A DNA stretch of 64,000 bases from Ursus arctos (taxonomy: Eukaryota > Chordata > Mammalia > Carnivora > Ursidae): positions 33,200,767 to 33,264,766 of the forward strand of contig NW_026623089.1 in NCBI RefSeq assembly GCF_023065955.2. The letters run 5' to 3'. Below, piece by piece: positions 1-11,599 of the stretch (positions are counted from its first letter, which is position 1; each line of letters starts with the position of its first letter). The position numbers and the translations under genes are program-made. The notes below the pieces were generated by a model, which was not told where the DNA came from, searched no databases, and saw only the letters and a list, made by a program, of their open reading frames with translations.

Positions 1-1144
1 CTCTCAGGGCAAGGTGGATTTACATTATAATTTGAAATAGCTTCACTTGATACAACATCCACAGGTCCACAAAACATACAGCACTTCATTTCTAAGTGTT
101 TCCTGAAGAGAATTATAATGTTAAACACAATCACTCCTAACTTCCATACGTGAATGATTTCATTATCATCATTATGAAAGCTAAAACCTTATATTTAAAA
201 GGCACTTTTTGAAGTTTATTTATTTATTTGTAAATAATCTCTACACCCAGCAGAGGGCTCGAACTCATGAAACGGAGATCGAAAGTTGCATGCTCTTCCC
301 ATTGAGCCAGCCAGGCGCCCTTAAAAGGCACTTATTCTTGACGAGAATGCTTAACCTAATCTAATGGATCACACCAGTGCCCGGCTAAAATTCTATTATT
401 AGGGCGGTAGGTATTCAGTCTGGAATATTCATTACCTAGTACTATTTTTAAAGGGTGGAATTTTTTTTAAATAAACGGGAAAGTTAATGCAAAATTAATG
501 AAACGTTCTAAGTGAGGAAAAGCTTCCCTGACTCCAGAAGGCTCACCGAGCGAGCGCTCGGTCACACTAGCGCGCTCCTGAGCATCAGCTCCTCCCCGCC
601 AGCCCACGTTCCCTTCTAGCCCACTCCGGCCGCGCTGGGGGATAATGGTGCCGGCGACTCCCGCTCAATTTCAATTCTCCCACGCCAGCTGCAGCCCTGC
701 GCCCCAGGGTTTCCACCTGCGGGTGCCTCGGCATCTCAGTCACGCCGGCTGCTGGCAGTTAACCTTCGCCCCAGCACAGCCGCCCTCAGCCCAGCTGGGA
801 GCCCGGGAGGCCCAAGGCGCGTCCTCGGGACCCCAGGCCGCCAGGGCCGGGCGGCGCCGCAGATCCCGGGGTCAGAGGGGCCGCGGCGGCCACACCCACC
901 GGCCGCGCGGTGACAGCTCCCGGGGCTGAGGCCGGCCGTGCCGGCAGGTGCAGCCGCCCGTTCCGCCCCTCCCCGCCCGGGTCCGGCCCAGGTCTCTGCC
1001 CGCCGACCCGGAACGTCCCCGCCCGCCGCCGCGCGCACCACCTGTCGGTACGCTCCGCGCGCGGCCGGTGGCGGACACCCCGCCCGGCTCCTGATGAACG
1101 GCCAGCGGCGGCAGTCCGAGGTCCCAGAAGGATGAGAGCTTTAC
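1..1144 (-). other. EXOC6: 5' part of EXOC6 intron 1
   Basis: The intron begins at the GTAAAG donor (1144 downward) and runs off the left edge. The first 600 bp are CpG-island sequence. The remainder is ordinary AT-rich DNA with one old SINE (208-320). No further exon was recognised in 1-540. Confidence 0.8.
208..320 (-). mobile_element. CAN SINE, short old copy
   Basis: Reverse-strand SINE ending in the head complement GCCAGGCGCCC. A 13-bp target duplication TTAAAAGGCACTT lies at 195-207 and 321-333. It sits in EXOC6 intron 1, and its body is the short form without the CT-rich block. Confidence 0.85.
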
Positions 1145-1480
1145 CGGAGGGTGGGCCCCACGCAGGCGGTGTCGGTGCTCTCAATCTCCTGCAAGATCCG
1201 TTCATGCTCCGGGACGGTGCCCAGACCATCGCCATTCTCCGCCATCTTGGCTGGAAGCTGAGGAGCCGGTGAGGCGCGTCGCCGCGCGGACAGCGGGGAC
1301 GAGCGGCCTGAGGCGCGCGCGCGAGGGGGCGGGGAGGGGGGCGTGGCGAGCGCAGAAACAGCGCGGGGGCGCGCGGAGGGTGTGGGAGGGGAGGCAGCAT
1401 GCGAACACGCGACCGGACCCAGGTCTCAGCTCCAGCACCTGTCAGAGCGCAGGGTGCTGCCCGAGGCGAGGAATGAAGAC
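540..1480. promoter_or_regulatory. EXOC6: CpG island and promoter of EXOC6
   Basis: This stretch is the only long G+C- and CpG-rich segment in the window and it stops sharply on both sides. It covers the first EXOC6 exon, about 600 bp of the start of intron 1, and about 230 bp upstream of the ATG (the higher coordinates). The upstream part, about 1250-1400, has runs such as GGGGGCGGGGAGGGGGGCG that fit Sp/KLF binding, and no convincing TATA box was seen. This is the usual architecture of a dispersed-start housekeeping promoter. The exact start site, and any divergent transcript to the right, cannot be told from sequence. Confidence 0.85.
1145..1245 (-). CDS. EXOC6: EXOC6 first coding exon (CpG-island isoform)
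   Basis: EXOC6 (SEC15A) is a subunit of the exocyst, the complex that tethers secretory vesicles to the plasma membrane, and it acts with Rab11-type GTPases. Seen: on the minus strand an ATG at 1245-1243, preceded by CCAAG, opens 33 codons plus two bases. The peptide starts MAENGDGLGTVPEHERILQE and ends in CVGPTL, with CG as the first two bases of an arginine codon. A GTAAAG splice donor follows at once (GT at 1144-1143). Known: mammalian EXOC6 starts MAEN with EHERILQEIESTD close behind; the paralogue EXOC6B has a longer start (MERGKMAEAE) and CIGPTLR, so this is EXOC6. The exon sits in a CpG island, as expected for a ubiquitous promoter. The remaining coding exons lie left of the window. 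Product, strand and donor are clear; the transcription start is not visible. Confidence 0.95.
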
Positions 1481-2394
1481 GCGTAGCTTTTCGCTTTCCC
1501 CCTCCACTTGCCCCTACTTGCTATGTAGTGACTGGCCTGGCTTTACCACATATTCTTGTATTCTGTGTGCCAGACTCTCTGCTAACACGCTCGAGATACC
1601 TTAATAATGAGGCAGGTCGACAATTAAATAATCAACTTCGACCTGTAGTAAAAGCTGCGGGAACATTTAACAAGGAGGCCTGATGTACACTGGGAGGCGG
1701 AGAATCAGAGAAAAGAAAATGTACACTCCAGAAAATCAAAATTGTGTGTGGGAGTAAGATTTATTTTAGGAATGTACCAAGAAGATCCCAGCTGACGACC
1801 ATGACTGCCGCTCGGGGTGCATTCATGTCTCTGCCTGCAGAAAGTTCTCAGTGGCCAGTCACCTTGTAAATAAGTCACAAGCACCAGGAAAATTAAATGA
1901 CGAAAAACTATGACACTTTATGGCAAAGATATTGAGAGGTCCAGAGCAATGCATGACTTCATGCCTTAGGCCTTGAAATCCTTGAACCCAGTGCCTTCCA
2001 GTGGTTGTAGCTGGGACGAGGAGGGGTGGAAGCTCTTGAGAGGGGCAGGCATCAGAGAGATGGGAAAGAGGTGGGTGGCTTCCGCAAAGTACTAGTGTAG
2101 AAGAGTCGTGTTTAATGACTTGTGGGACACCGAATAAACCAGTTTGTCATGACCAAAGCAGTGACTGAGGAAGATAACCAGGGAGTGCAAACCTAACCCT
2201 GTGGTGGGACAACTGTTTTCCTGTCCCCATTAACCCAAGGTTCTGAACTCCCCTTTGAGTGAACCAAGCTCTTTACTATCCAGTTGTGTCACTTACCCTC
2301 TTCAGTGAGCTTTTACTAGAAGCTTACCTCCATTCTCCTCCCCACAAAAATTCCTGGGAGGTGGTACTGCACGAGCTCTGAAGACTAGTATCCT

Positions 2395-3045
2395 CAATTT
2401 AATTCCCTGCTCCCTCACTTCAGGGCTGAGTGACACTGAACAAGAACCTACTATCTATTTGAATTTCCCCATCTGTAAATGACCACAATTGTATCTACCT
2501 CCTATCCCTACCTCATATTATATTAGTTTGCTATTGTTGCTGTAACAAATTACCACATAAACTTAGTGCCTTAAAACACTCAAATTTATTATCTTACAGT
2601 TCTGTAGAAGTCCAACAAGGGTCTCACTGGGCTAAAATCAAGGTGTCAGCATGACTGTGTTTCTTTCCAGAAATTTCATTTCCTTACCTTTTCCAGCTTA
2701 TAGAGGTTATCCAGATTTCATGGCTCATGGCCCCCTTCCTTAGTCTTTAAAGCAGCAACATTGCATCTTTCTGACCATTCTTCTGTAGTCACCTCTCTCT
2801 GACTCTGACGTAGGCCATCAAAGATTCTCTTCTCTTAATGACCCCTGTGATTAGTTTGAACCCAACCATATAATCCTGAATAATCTTCCATTTTAAGGTC
2901 TTAAACTTAATCACTCTGCAACATCCCTTTTGTGATGTATGACATATTTACAGGTTTCAGGGATTAAGACACAGAACTCTTTGGGGAGCCATTATTCTGC
3001 CTGCCACATATAGTAAAGACCCAATAAACATTACTAACAAATATA
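2395..3045 (+). repeat. MIR remnant split by an LTR
   Basis: About 2395-2519 resembles the middle of a sense MIR (cccatctgtaaatg, then a cctacctcat block). The MIR end may resume at about 3008-3045 (agtaaagacccaataaacatt). The LTR at 2520-3007 interrupts it. Confidence 0.55.
2520..3007 (-). mobile_element. MaLR (MLT1-like) LTR remnant
   Basis: The start, TATTAGTTTGCTATTGTTGC, followed by an AAATTACCACA-like block, is the complement of the 3' end of MLT1-type LTRs. The far end reads GGGGAGCCATTATTCTGCC. Divergence is heavy, so the subfamily is uncertain. Confidence 0.65.
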
Positions 3046-4840
3046 AATGCCCTCCTTTCCATTAACCTGAAATTTCTGTCCTCCCTGGAAAATTCAACTC
3101 AAATATATCTCCTTCAGAAAAGTTCCCTTATCTAATCACAGCCTTTTCTGCTAACTCTAGATTCAATTTAGCACATTTGTCCACTCTACTACCAACTGTT
3201 TTAATAGTGTGCTGTTATTTTGATTAGCTCCTTTTCATACATCTGTGAGTTTTGTTTGTTTTTGTACACTTGGCCCCCAGGGAATCAAAATGCAACTGAC
3301 CTTAGTACATTACTGGATTGGAAGATTAAAGAAGTTCTGCTACATCCAACTGCGCATTCTACCAAGAAACCCCATCACAAGCCTGTTTCCACTGTCTCAA
3401 TGGTACAGAAGAATCCAGATATTCTCTGGAAAATTCTGCTTTCTCACACTACAAGAATATGCAAAACAAAAAAGTCTCTTCCCAAGGCCACCAGCACTGT
3501 CACACTATGTTAAAGACCTTAAGTTCAGAGTTGAGTTGTTGTTTTTTTTTTTTAATTTTGCCATTTCCTATAGTTCCCCATGGAGTTCTGCATGTGGCTA
3601 AGAGAAAGCTGGAGAGGTTTTGAAACCAGACAATACTGAAGCTCTGGAGTAACTGGAAACAATTCAGGATGAGTTAGAAAGGAGCATGCCAAACAGGTCT
3701 GAGCATAAGGTAGGAGTTTGATTAATCTGTGATTGGTAAAAATTTGGAATTAGAACAATTACCAAATTGTAAAAAGTTCATTTTTTCAAATTTGCTCTTT
3801 ACATATTGACATCAATGTAACATTTTATATGGCTGTATTCAGTTGCCTTAATAGAAATCTGTACTAATAACAATGTGTACCTCAAATTCCATGAAGCCCA
3901 CTTGTATCAAGGGCTTCAACGCAAGAAACAGTATTTATGGACTTTGTTTTTATATGTTGAATTTTCTCCTTAAATCAAGCCAAACCCCAGTACCTGGACC
4001 CCATTGTTTGGGCTCTTCATGTCATGGTTTCCATTGAGTAGTAAAAAACTGAATTTTTTTCTTAGCTGACTGCATCTACAAGGATTGAGGCACCTGGTGT
4101 TAGCAGATAAGAATTGCAGGTTCGGCTCTTGAGAGAAGAAAATAAACCTTTTGAAAATTGAGCCTGAAACCAAAATATATAAAATGAAGACAAATATTAT
4201 ATCTTCCTACAAAGAGAAGAGGAAGCCAGTTCCCTCCGCAGGAAATGGCAGACCATCCTAGCTCAGTCGGTATGCATGGCTAGAATTCATTATTCTGAAG
4301 AATAAAGCAAGGTGAAGAGAGCAGGGCAAGTGGTATAGGCTGCCTTCTTATTTGGCGACTGTTTCCTGATGGAACATTCCTTTTCTGACCATTCACTACC
4401 CAAGACCTTCTCCTCATCTCTTCACCAATGCTGACATCATCTACCCAAACCCAGCCCCTATTCTGGGAAGCCAGCCCCGTTTTGGCACTCCTCACTCCAG
4501 GCCTGTTTCAACACCTGCCCATAGAGATTACTTCAACATAAGCAGCAGTATCTTCCCCTCAATTCAAGTCAAGACAGAAGGAAGTCCATATACCACTTCT
4601 CCTTCTGAAACAGCTTTTGCTGCTTCCCTTTGTGACTGCTGACAGTTCTGTTAGCACCTGAAGTTTTTTGCTAAGAATTTAAAGCTAAATGTTCTAGATA
4701 ACTATACAAATTTTAACTTCAGACACAGATATAATACATAAATGTGCAAAAAATGCCTATTCTAATTCTATTCTAAGTGATACATTTCTAAAATATAAAG
4801 AATTTCAGCTATAGGCCAAAATAAAAACCATAATAGCTAT

Positions 4841-5290
4841 ATATTGAGCACTACTTGCTAAGCCCTTTATATCATCTAATTTAATCTTTACTAACTTAAT
4901 CAGTAATTTAACTGGGAATTTAATTAATACTAATTTTATTGAAATTTAATTTAAACCTATGGGGGTACTTTCACTATCTCCAGTTTAATATGAGGAAACA
5001 GACTTACAGAAATTAAGGCACTTGTCTGGCGCCTGGGGTGGGCTCGGTGGGAAAAGCATCTGCCTTTGCCTCAGGTCATGATCCCAGGGTCCCAGTCCCA
5101 TGTCAGGCTCCCTGCTCAGTGGGGAGTCTGCTTCTCCTCAGCCCTTCCCCACCCTGTTCATGTGCTCTCTCTCTTGCTCACTCTCAAAAATAAATAAATA
5201 AAAAATCTTTAAAAAAGAAAAAGAAATTAAGTCACTCGTCCAAGGCCACACAGCTAGTGAGCTGAAGAAGATGGAGCTGTTAACCAGTTC
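4841..5290 (-). repeat. MIR split by a SINE
   Basis: Antisense MIR: atattgagcactacttgct at the left and ccaaggccacacagctagtg at the right. The SINE at 5028-5222 divides it. The copies aaattaaggcacttgt and aaattaagtcactcgt flank the SINE. Confidence 0.75.
5028..5222 (+). mobile_element. CAN SINE inside a MIR
   Basis: Diverged head (ggcgcctggggtgggctcgg), CT-rich 3' body and AATAAATAAATAAAA tail. It is bounded by imperfect copies of AAATTAAGKCACTYGT from the host MIR. Confidence 0.85.
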
Positions 5291-5734
5291 CTGTTTCTCC
5301 CATTAATAAAAAAAGTCAGCCAAGAAGCATGTTCCAATGTTGTTCTATCCATGGGATAGATAATTTAACCAGTCTGGTCTAAGGAGGTTGGATGATTGTG
5401 GGGCACACACAGGCAGACTGCACATGCATACTGGGTTATTTTTCAGCCAGTGGATTTTGACTTCCACAGATCCACTCAAAATCTCACTTCAGGACTACTG
5501 GGAGGAGAAAGGTAAACCAGGAAGACTGGCAGGACAGGCGATACATTCTGTGTAGGAATGCATCCATCAAAGTAGGATTTAACCTGTAAATATGCTCTCA
5601 GGCGTTAATGACTTCTACTTTGAGGCACTTGTCTGCAGACTCAACAACCAATCTTGGCAAAGCTCCTCCCTCAGAAGGAGGCTGTAGAATGCAGCTGCGC
5701 TGGTCTGGTAAATTGCTTGGGTTCAAATTCCAAC

Positions 5735-5905
5735 TCATCTTTTACTAGATGTTGGGCCTCCACAAAGAGCTAGTGAACTTGTCTAAGCCTCTTCAAGTGT
5801 GAATTAGAGACAATAACAGCTCCTAGCTCACCAAGTTGTGTGGGGATTAGAGATAATATTTGCATAATGTCTAGCCCAGAGCTCAATCAACATTAGCATT
5901 AGAGA
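5735..5905 (+). repeat. MIR fragment
   Basis: Sense MIR: gtctaagcctcttcaagtgt, then gtgtggggattagagataat and a degraded GCCCAGAGCTCAATCAAC end. Confidence 0.6.
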
Positions 5906-6595
5906 CCAGGACTATCAGACATTTATTTTTAAACCAGGAAGCCCAGAATTTAGCTTCCTCTTTGATAAAATACAAATAAAAACCAGACACAAAAATGTTC
6001 TTTTTGTAATCATTAACCAAGTATCCTCCTTTTATATCAGGATTTTCTGAGCCTGAATTTCATTTTTTTGAATGCCTGATAGGTGGAAACTGCCTGAAAT
6101 TTGTTTCCTGCTATAGAGGAGGAAATGGGAGCATGTCCTTAGGTTAGACTCTTGGTTCCAGATCCACTTAAGTGATCCCTCTGGATCTCGGAGAAGTCAA
6201 GTGCTTCTTTGTTGTCTTTGGAGGCAGTGCTCCTCCTTTGAGGCACATATTGTGGTGGTAAACAGATTGCTGAGTCTCTCTCCACTTCCTGGCACAGGGA
6301 CAATGTCTGCTTTGTTGGCTGTCCAGCCCAGTTGATAGTTAAGTGAATGATCCACATGCAGATACTTCTGATGTTAAGCTTGATGTAGTGAAACCATGTT
6401 TCATAAGGAAGGGTACATCTCTACAGAATGACTCTGTCCCTACTCCTGGGAACCCCAGAGCTGACTTCCTGATCTTCACCTTCTCAGGGCTTGGCTAACA
6501 TCATTCAGATGTTTCCTAAGGAGTTTGAAAGTCCTACTTAATGTAACTGTAGAACTGTATCAAAATGTAAAGGAGAGGCAGTCTTTACACATTGG

Positions 6596-6787
6596 GTTTT
6601 TTGGGTTTTTTTGTTTTTTTTTTAAGATTAGAGAGTGAGAACATGAGAGGGGAGAGGGGAGAGGGTCAGAGGGAGAAGCAGATTCCCCGCTAAGCGGGGA
6701 GCCTGATGCAGGAGGTGATCCTGGGACTCCAGGATCATGACCCAAGCTGAAGGCCTTCACTTCATCAATTGAGCCACCCGGGCAACC
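6596..6787 (-). mobile_element. CAN SINE
   Basis: Antisense copy from a T-rich tail and AAGATTAGAGAGTGAG to head complement GAGCCACCCGGGCAACC. The flanks CTTTACACATTGGG and CCTTACATTGGC are a decayed target duplication. Confidence 0.85.
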
Positions 6788-7124
6788 TTACATTGGCTTT
6801 AATAACTAACCTTTCCTGGTGCCTTTTAGCCACTCAGTGTTTGGGGCCATCTTGACGGGGGCAGCCCTTCAACTTCTGCCTTGTTGGTGCAGTGACCTCA
6901 AGTGGCCACACTCTGTAAGTGCAAGAGGATATGAACCAAGCCTAGTCAGGCCTCGGGGGGATTCCTGCTGCAAAAACCACGTCCAGGAGTCTGTTGTTCC
7001 ATAAAGATCTGGATGCCATGGTGGAGAACAATAGAAGGAAATTTGAAATTGGAGCCAAATAAAGTCAGTTTTTCTGAAATATGGGCCAGTCCTCAGAGAA
7101 GTTCAAAAGTAATTAGCCTCTGGT

Positions 7125-7195
7125 TCTGTTCATTCAACAACCGTTTTTACTGAATGCTTGCTGTGTGCCAGGCTGTGTGCTAAGCTCTTAGACAG
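7125..7195 (-). repeat. L2/MIR 3'-end fragment
   Basis: Reads ctgaatgcttgctgtgtgcc then aggctgtgtgctaag, the complement of the common L2/MIR 3' end. Too short to name the family. Confidence 0.5.
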
Positions 7196-7684
7196 GGCTG
7201 GTTCATTGGTATCTGACCTATGTGGTCGCTCTTGGCTTAATGCTCTGCCATCTTTATCTTGTAATTCTTAATAATTTCCGAACAAAGGGGCCTGCATTTT
7301 CATTTTGCATTGGGTCTGGCAAATTATGTCGCTAGTCCTACCCTCAGAACAATGTCCTGAAAGCTCCATTGGCTCACCCATCCCAAAGCTAAACACTTTC
7401 AAGTCCATTGAGCAATTGAAGAGTAATATTATTCTGAGTTCCATTCTAGCTTTTCCTTCCTCTTCCCTCCCACTCCCGGCTTATAACATCAACTATTTTT
7501 TTCTTCTCTTTCTTCTCCTCATTGTTGTTTTTTTTCTGTTTATCCTGTTCAATGCACTCTCTATTCCTCACTCCTGCCCCACTTAGCTTCCCTTTTTCCT
7601 TTTGCCCTTTCTCTCTCTTCTCTCACTTGTCCTATTTTTCTTCTTTCAGCAAAATGGATTTAGAAATGTAACTAATGTAATGAA

Positions 7685-7760
7685 ATAATAATAATAGCTG
7701 ACATTTACTTCCTGGCCACTCTGCAAAACAGCATCCCTGGACCTTTGTAGCCCTCACCCT
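7685..7760 (-). repeat. MIR fragment
   Basis: aataatagctgacatttact is the complement of a MIR 3' end; the rest is degraded. Confidence 0.4.
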
Positions 7761-8160
7761 GTTTTGTTCTTCATCATAGCACTTAATACCACTTTTTTAA
7801 AAATATAAAACTATTTATTGACCACCGTTTACCAGTATTTACAATAGACAATATGCAGTTGGATAACACTGGGACTACCGAGTTATTGTTTTCCCTGGTT
7901 TTTGCTGAACCAGTAACTAAAATAGTGAGAAGATTGAGCCTACATGTAAGGAATGAGTTGGGGTTAAGAAAAAACATCCAGGTCAAGAATTTAGATTACA
8001 GACATTTGTTCACGCATTTATTCCTGCAAGTCCTAAATTGCCAACATCTCTAACTATCTGATTATGATTAGGTTTCCACAAAGTCTTAGACATTCCATGA
8101 ATCATGACCTTTTAGTCAATACAGCATAGGGATTTCAACTTCTAGAAAAGGAATGGTTAT

Positions 8161-8358
8161 GAGCACCTGGGTGGCTCAGTCAGTTAAGCATCCAACTCTT
8201 GATTTTGACTCAGGTCATGATTTCAGGGTCGTGGGATGGAACCCCATGTTGGGCTCCTTACTCAGCAGGGAGTCTGCTTCTCCCTCTGCCCCTCCCCCTG
8301 CTCGTGTTCTCTCTTTCTCTCTCTCTCTCAAATAAATTAAAAAAAAAAAAAAAAAAAA
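8161..8358 (+). mobile_element. CAN SINE
   Basis: Full-length sense copy (gagcacctgggtggctcagt to the CT block), with AAATAAATTAAA and a long poly(A). The flank ggaatggttat against gactggttcac is a weak duplication. Confidence 0.9.
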
Positions 8359-8903
8359 GACTGGTTCACTAGAAGGAACCTTTAAGTTTCCATTTAACTA
8401 GATTTTGTTACCTAACTAAAACACACTAGGACTTGTCTAGTTTTCTCATTTGGGTGGGGAGGTTGTTGGCAGTGATAATATTTTCCTTTTAGGGATCTTG
8501 CAAATAAACTTGCATTTATCTGACTGTAGATATGGATATGGATTCTGATATGGCTGCTTTTAAATTGTCCAATTTAAATTATTTACATTATATTTAAATT
8601 GTCCCATAAATTACAAAATTTGAAAGGCTAAAGCTTCAGGAAAAATTTAAATTTAACTTTAAAGTGATTTATTTCTTAGGTTGCTGAAAATGATGGCATC
8701 CCAGAAACAGGGTTATTCATGGTTATAAAATGCTGTTTTTGTTTCGGTGAATGTTAAAAAAGAAAAGAAAAGAAAACCATTTACATATGTATTTGAAGTA
8801 CACACACACACCAAATAAACAAAAAGCCTAGAATGGTCCTCAGGCATATAGAATTTAAATTCAAATTCTGATTAACAACTATGAAGATTTCCCCCAACAT
8901 TTA

Positions 8904-9098
8904 TTCATTTATTTTTTTTTTTTATTTATTTATTTGAGAGAGAGCACAAGTGGGAGGAGGGACAGAGGGAGAGGAAGAGGGAGAAGCAAACTCCCTGCTG
9001 AGCGCAGAACCTAACTCCCCGGCTGGATCCCAGGACCCCTGAGATCATGACCTGAGCCAAAGTCAGACACTTAACTGACTGAGCCACCCAGGCGCCCC
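8904..9098 (-). mobile_element. CAN SINE with a clear target duplication
   Basis: Antisense copy flanked by perfect 14-bp repeats TCCCCCAACATTTA (8890-8903 and 9099-9112). Confidence 0.93.
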
Positions 9099-9342
9099 TC
9101 CCCCAACATTTAGAAAAGGTGTTCTCTAATGCAAGGGAATAATATACTGTGGTCTCAAATATTCTTTTCCGATAAAGGAAGCAACTACAGAAAGCTTTTA
9201 CTTCTTCAAAGTAACCAGTGCTATGGATGCAAAAGTCCCCAACAACTCCCCCAATACTACTTCAAAATAAACATATCAAACTTAGTTTCCATTAGAATGT
9301 TATTTCTTCACACTGATAAATCAAAAAACCAAGACTGAGATT

Positions 9343-9380
9343 ATATATATGTGTGTGTGTGTGTGTGTGTATGTGTGTGT
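9343..9380. repeat. TG microsatellite
   Basis: TATATATATG followed by GT repeats with one ATGTGTG interruption. It abuts the 3' end of the CBX3 pseudogene and has replaced or buried its last codons. Confidence 0.9.
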
Positions 9381-9418
9381 ATGCCAAGTTAGTCTCTCTT
9401 CATAAAAAGCAATTACAG

Positions 9419-9596
9419 GGGTGCCTGTGTGGCCGTCAGTTAAGCATTTGAGTCTTGATTTCGGCTCTGGCTATGATCTCAGGGTCACAGAACTGAGCCC
9501 TGCATCAGGCTCCACACTCAGCGAGGAGTCTCCTTTTCTCCCTGTCCCTCTGCCCTTCTTCACTCTCTAATAAATAAATTTCTAAAAATTTTAAAA
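9419..9596 (+). mobile_element. CAN SINE, first of two in one target
   Basis: Inserted in the CBX3 pseudogene. The target copy AAAAAGCAATTACAG precedes it at 9404-9418 and follows it at 9594-9608. Confidence 0.9.
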
Positions 9597-9610
9597 AAGC
9601 AATTACAGTT

Positions 9611-9756
9611 GGGGCACCCAGGTGGCTCTGCCAGTTAAGCATCCAACTCCTGATCTCAGCTCAGGTTTTGATCTCAGGGTCATGAGTTCAAGCCCCATGT
9701 TGGGCTCTACCCTGTGTATGGAGCCTACTTAAAAAAAAAAAATTTTTTTTTTTTTA
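9611..9756 (+). mobile_element. CAN SINE (short form), second in the same target
   Basis: Starts ggggcacccaggtggctctg, lacks the CT-rich block, and ends in poly(A) after tatggagcctactt. A further copy of the target, AAAGCAATTTCAA, follows it. Confidence 0.88.
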
Positions 9757-10214
9757 AAGCAATTTCAATTTAAGGACCCTTCCTATTTTCCTCTTTTGCC
9801 AGCACCAAGTCTGCATCATCTGAACCTTTCCATTTCATGAGAGACTTGAATTCTTCTCAGCTGTCTGTGGCACCAATTATTTGTTCAGGACCAAGAGCTC
9901 CAGCAAAGCCTCTTGGTTTATCAGCAACATCTCTTTTCTTCTTTGATTTGCTATAATCAGATTCACTGTCAGGTAAAGACTGTCTTTTGGTACCACCTTT
10001 TTCTTTACCAGCTTTCCAGAATTAAGAAATGCTTCAATTAACTCTGGACAATCTGAATTTTCTTCAGGTTCCCAAGTATTGTCAGCATCTGTGAACCGCT
10101 TCCCCTTCAGGAAATACTCCACCTTCCCATTCACCACACGGTGCCCAGTGCTTTTTCCACCACAAATTCCTCAGGTTCTGCCTCTTCTGCTTTTTTACTC
10201 TTCCCATTCTCTTC

Positions 10215-10404
10215 CCCCCCCCCGCCCTTTTTTTTTTTAGAGAGGGAGGGAGGAGGGGCAGAGGGAGAGGAGAGAGAAAACCTTAAGCAGACTCCTCACC
10301 CAGTGTGGAGCCCGAAACAGGATTCAATCTCACGACCCTGAAATCATGATCTGAGCTGAAATCAACAGCCAGATGCTTAACTGACTGAGCCACCCAGGCG
10401 CCCC
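10215..10404 (-). mobile_element. CAN SINE in the 5' part of the CBX3 pseudogene
   Basis: Antisense copy from a C/T-rich tail (ccccccccccgccctttttt) to GAGCCACCCAGGCGCCCC. Pseudogene sequence continues on both sides (GAATGGGAAGAG to the left, ATGGTAAAGAA to the right, minus strand). Confidence 0.9.
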
Positions 10405-10599
10405 TTCTTTACCATTCTTTGCAATCTAGTTTAATTGGAGGCCATTTTTTATTGCAGACTTGAGCTATTATTCACCACCCCCTAGCAGCCCAAGGTCTGC
10501 AGTGTCCCAGGCCCCCGCATGCTTCAAGCTCCAGCCACATCTGAGGGGGAGGGGCCTCAGAACTGCCACAACACCACTTTTTTGTTTATTCCTAGCTCC

Positions 10600-10745
10600 C
10601 TTTACTAAAATACAAGCTCCCTTTGAGCAGGGACTGTCCAGGTCTTCATCTTGTTCTATCACCAGCAAAATGATCAACTGTCCTAGACCACTGCCTGCCA
10701 CACTGGAGGCACTCCATAAACATTTATTTACTGAATGAATGAACA
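10600..10745 (+). repeat. L2 3' end
   Basis: acaagctccctttgagcagg, then ctccataaacatttatttac and tgaatgaatgaac: the characteristic L2 terminus. Confidence 0.75.
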
Positions 10746-10749
10746 AATG

Positions 10750-10885
10750 AGTGAGTGAGCATTTACTATGCATGAGGCATTACATTAAATATATTTCATG
10801 CCTAATTCATGTAATCCTTTCAGTGGCTCTATTAGTAATTGAACCTACATCCTCTGGCTCCAGAGTCCATTCATTTAACTGGTAA
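10750..10885 (-). repeat. MIR with an internal deletion
   Basis: gagcatttactatgcatgag to gtaatcctttcagtggctct, then skips to the 5' half (aattgaacctacatcctctg). Confidence 0.6.
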
Positions 10886-11314
10886 AGAAACAAAACTGTC
10901 TCCCTGGTTAAAATATTTGGTTCCCAGATATAAAAATATTTTTTGGCTTTTCTCTTGTGTTGCACTGAAGATCAAACAGTGAATGCTACCATTTAAATGT
11001 TCAGAAGTTTGGCAATTACACAGCTCACTCTCACTGGGGCTTTCCTGAGGTGCTGCAGACAGGTGGGCCTCTGTCATGGTTGTGCCCACGTTTATTCCTG
11101 GACAGTTTCTCTGGACTCCATATATATCCACAACGTGTAGCACACTACACCACTCTCACCAGAGATTAAATGAGGTAATGATATTACACTAGTATAAAAT
11201 ATAAGCATTAGTAAATATGGTTTTGAAAAAGGGATACCTCTTTCCCCTGAATATTACACAACCAAAATAAAATTCACATTACTCAGTATTTCCCACTTAC
11301 TCAGAGTTTCAAGA

Positions 11315-11507
11315 TTTTTTTTTAAAGATTTTATTTATTTGACAGAGAGAGACATAGCGAGAGAGGGAACACAAGCAGGGGGAGTGGGAGAGGGAGAAGC
11401 AGGCTTCCCGCTGAGCAGGGAGCCCGATGTGGGGCTCCATCCCAGGACCATGGGATCATGACCTGAGCTGAAGGCAGACGCTTAACGACTGAGCCACCCA
11501 GGCGCCC
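11315..11507 (-). mobile_element. CAN SINE
   Basis: Antisense, well preserved. Flanks agagtttcaagat and acagttttaagat are a decayed target duplication. Confidence 0.92.
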
Positions 11508-11599
11508 ACAGTTTTAAGATGTTGTGTTTGTTTATTTCAACACTGTATATATTTATTAAGTTATACTGGAATATATATCCCAGATGTAAATAAGATGTA

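Larger units (their letters stand above)
9381..10445 (-). pseudogene. CBX3P: CBX3 (HP1-gamma) processed pseudogene, broken by three SINEs
   Basis: CBX3 encodes heterochromatin protein 1 gamma, which binds methylated H3K9 through a chromodomain. Seen on the minus strand: an ATG at 10445-10443 opens MASN then a stop, followed by pieces matching CBX3 in order: [12 protein letters not shown], the chromodomain stretch [10 protein letters not shown]...[20 protein letters not shown], the hinge, [41 protein letters not shown]. There are no introns, but stops (codon 5; after IIGATDS), frameshifts and lost hinge codons, so it is a dead retrocopy. It is interrupted by an antisense SINE (10215-10404) and by two plus-strand SINEs in one target (9419-9596 and 9611-9756). 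The last codons run into a TG repeat at 9343-9380. VNGK and the MASN start point to CBX3, not CBX1 or CBX5. Confidence 0.92.

Noticed and set aside
645..1604. Several overlapping open frames of 60-204 codons in the CpG island
   Set aside because: High G+C removes stop codons on all frames. They overlap the EXOC6 exon and its flanks, are rich in Arg/Pro/Ala/Gly, and have no splice structure or family resemblance.
8153..8335. Short open frames starting near SINE heads (also at 43017, 48814, 56499 and others)
   Set aside because: The SINE head and body happen to be open in one frame (VAQSVKHPTLD-like). They are shared by many copies and are not genes.
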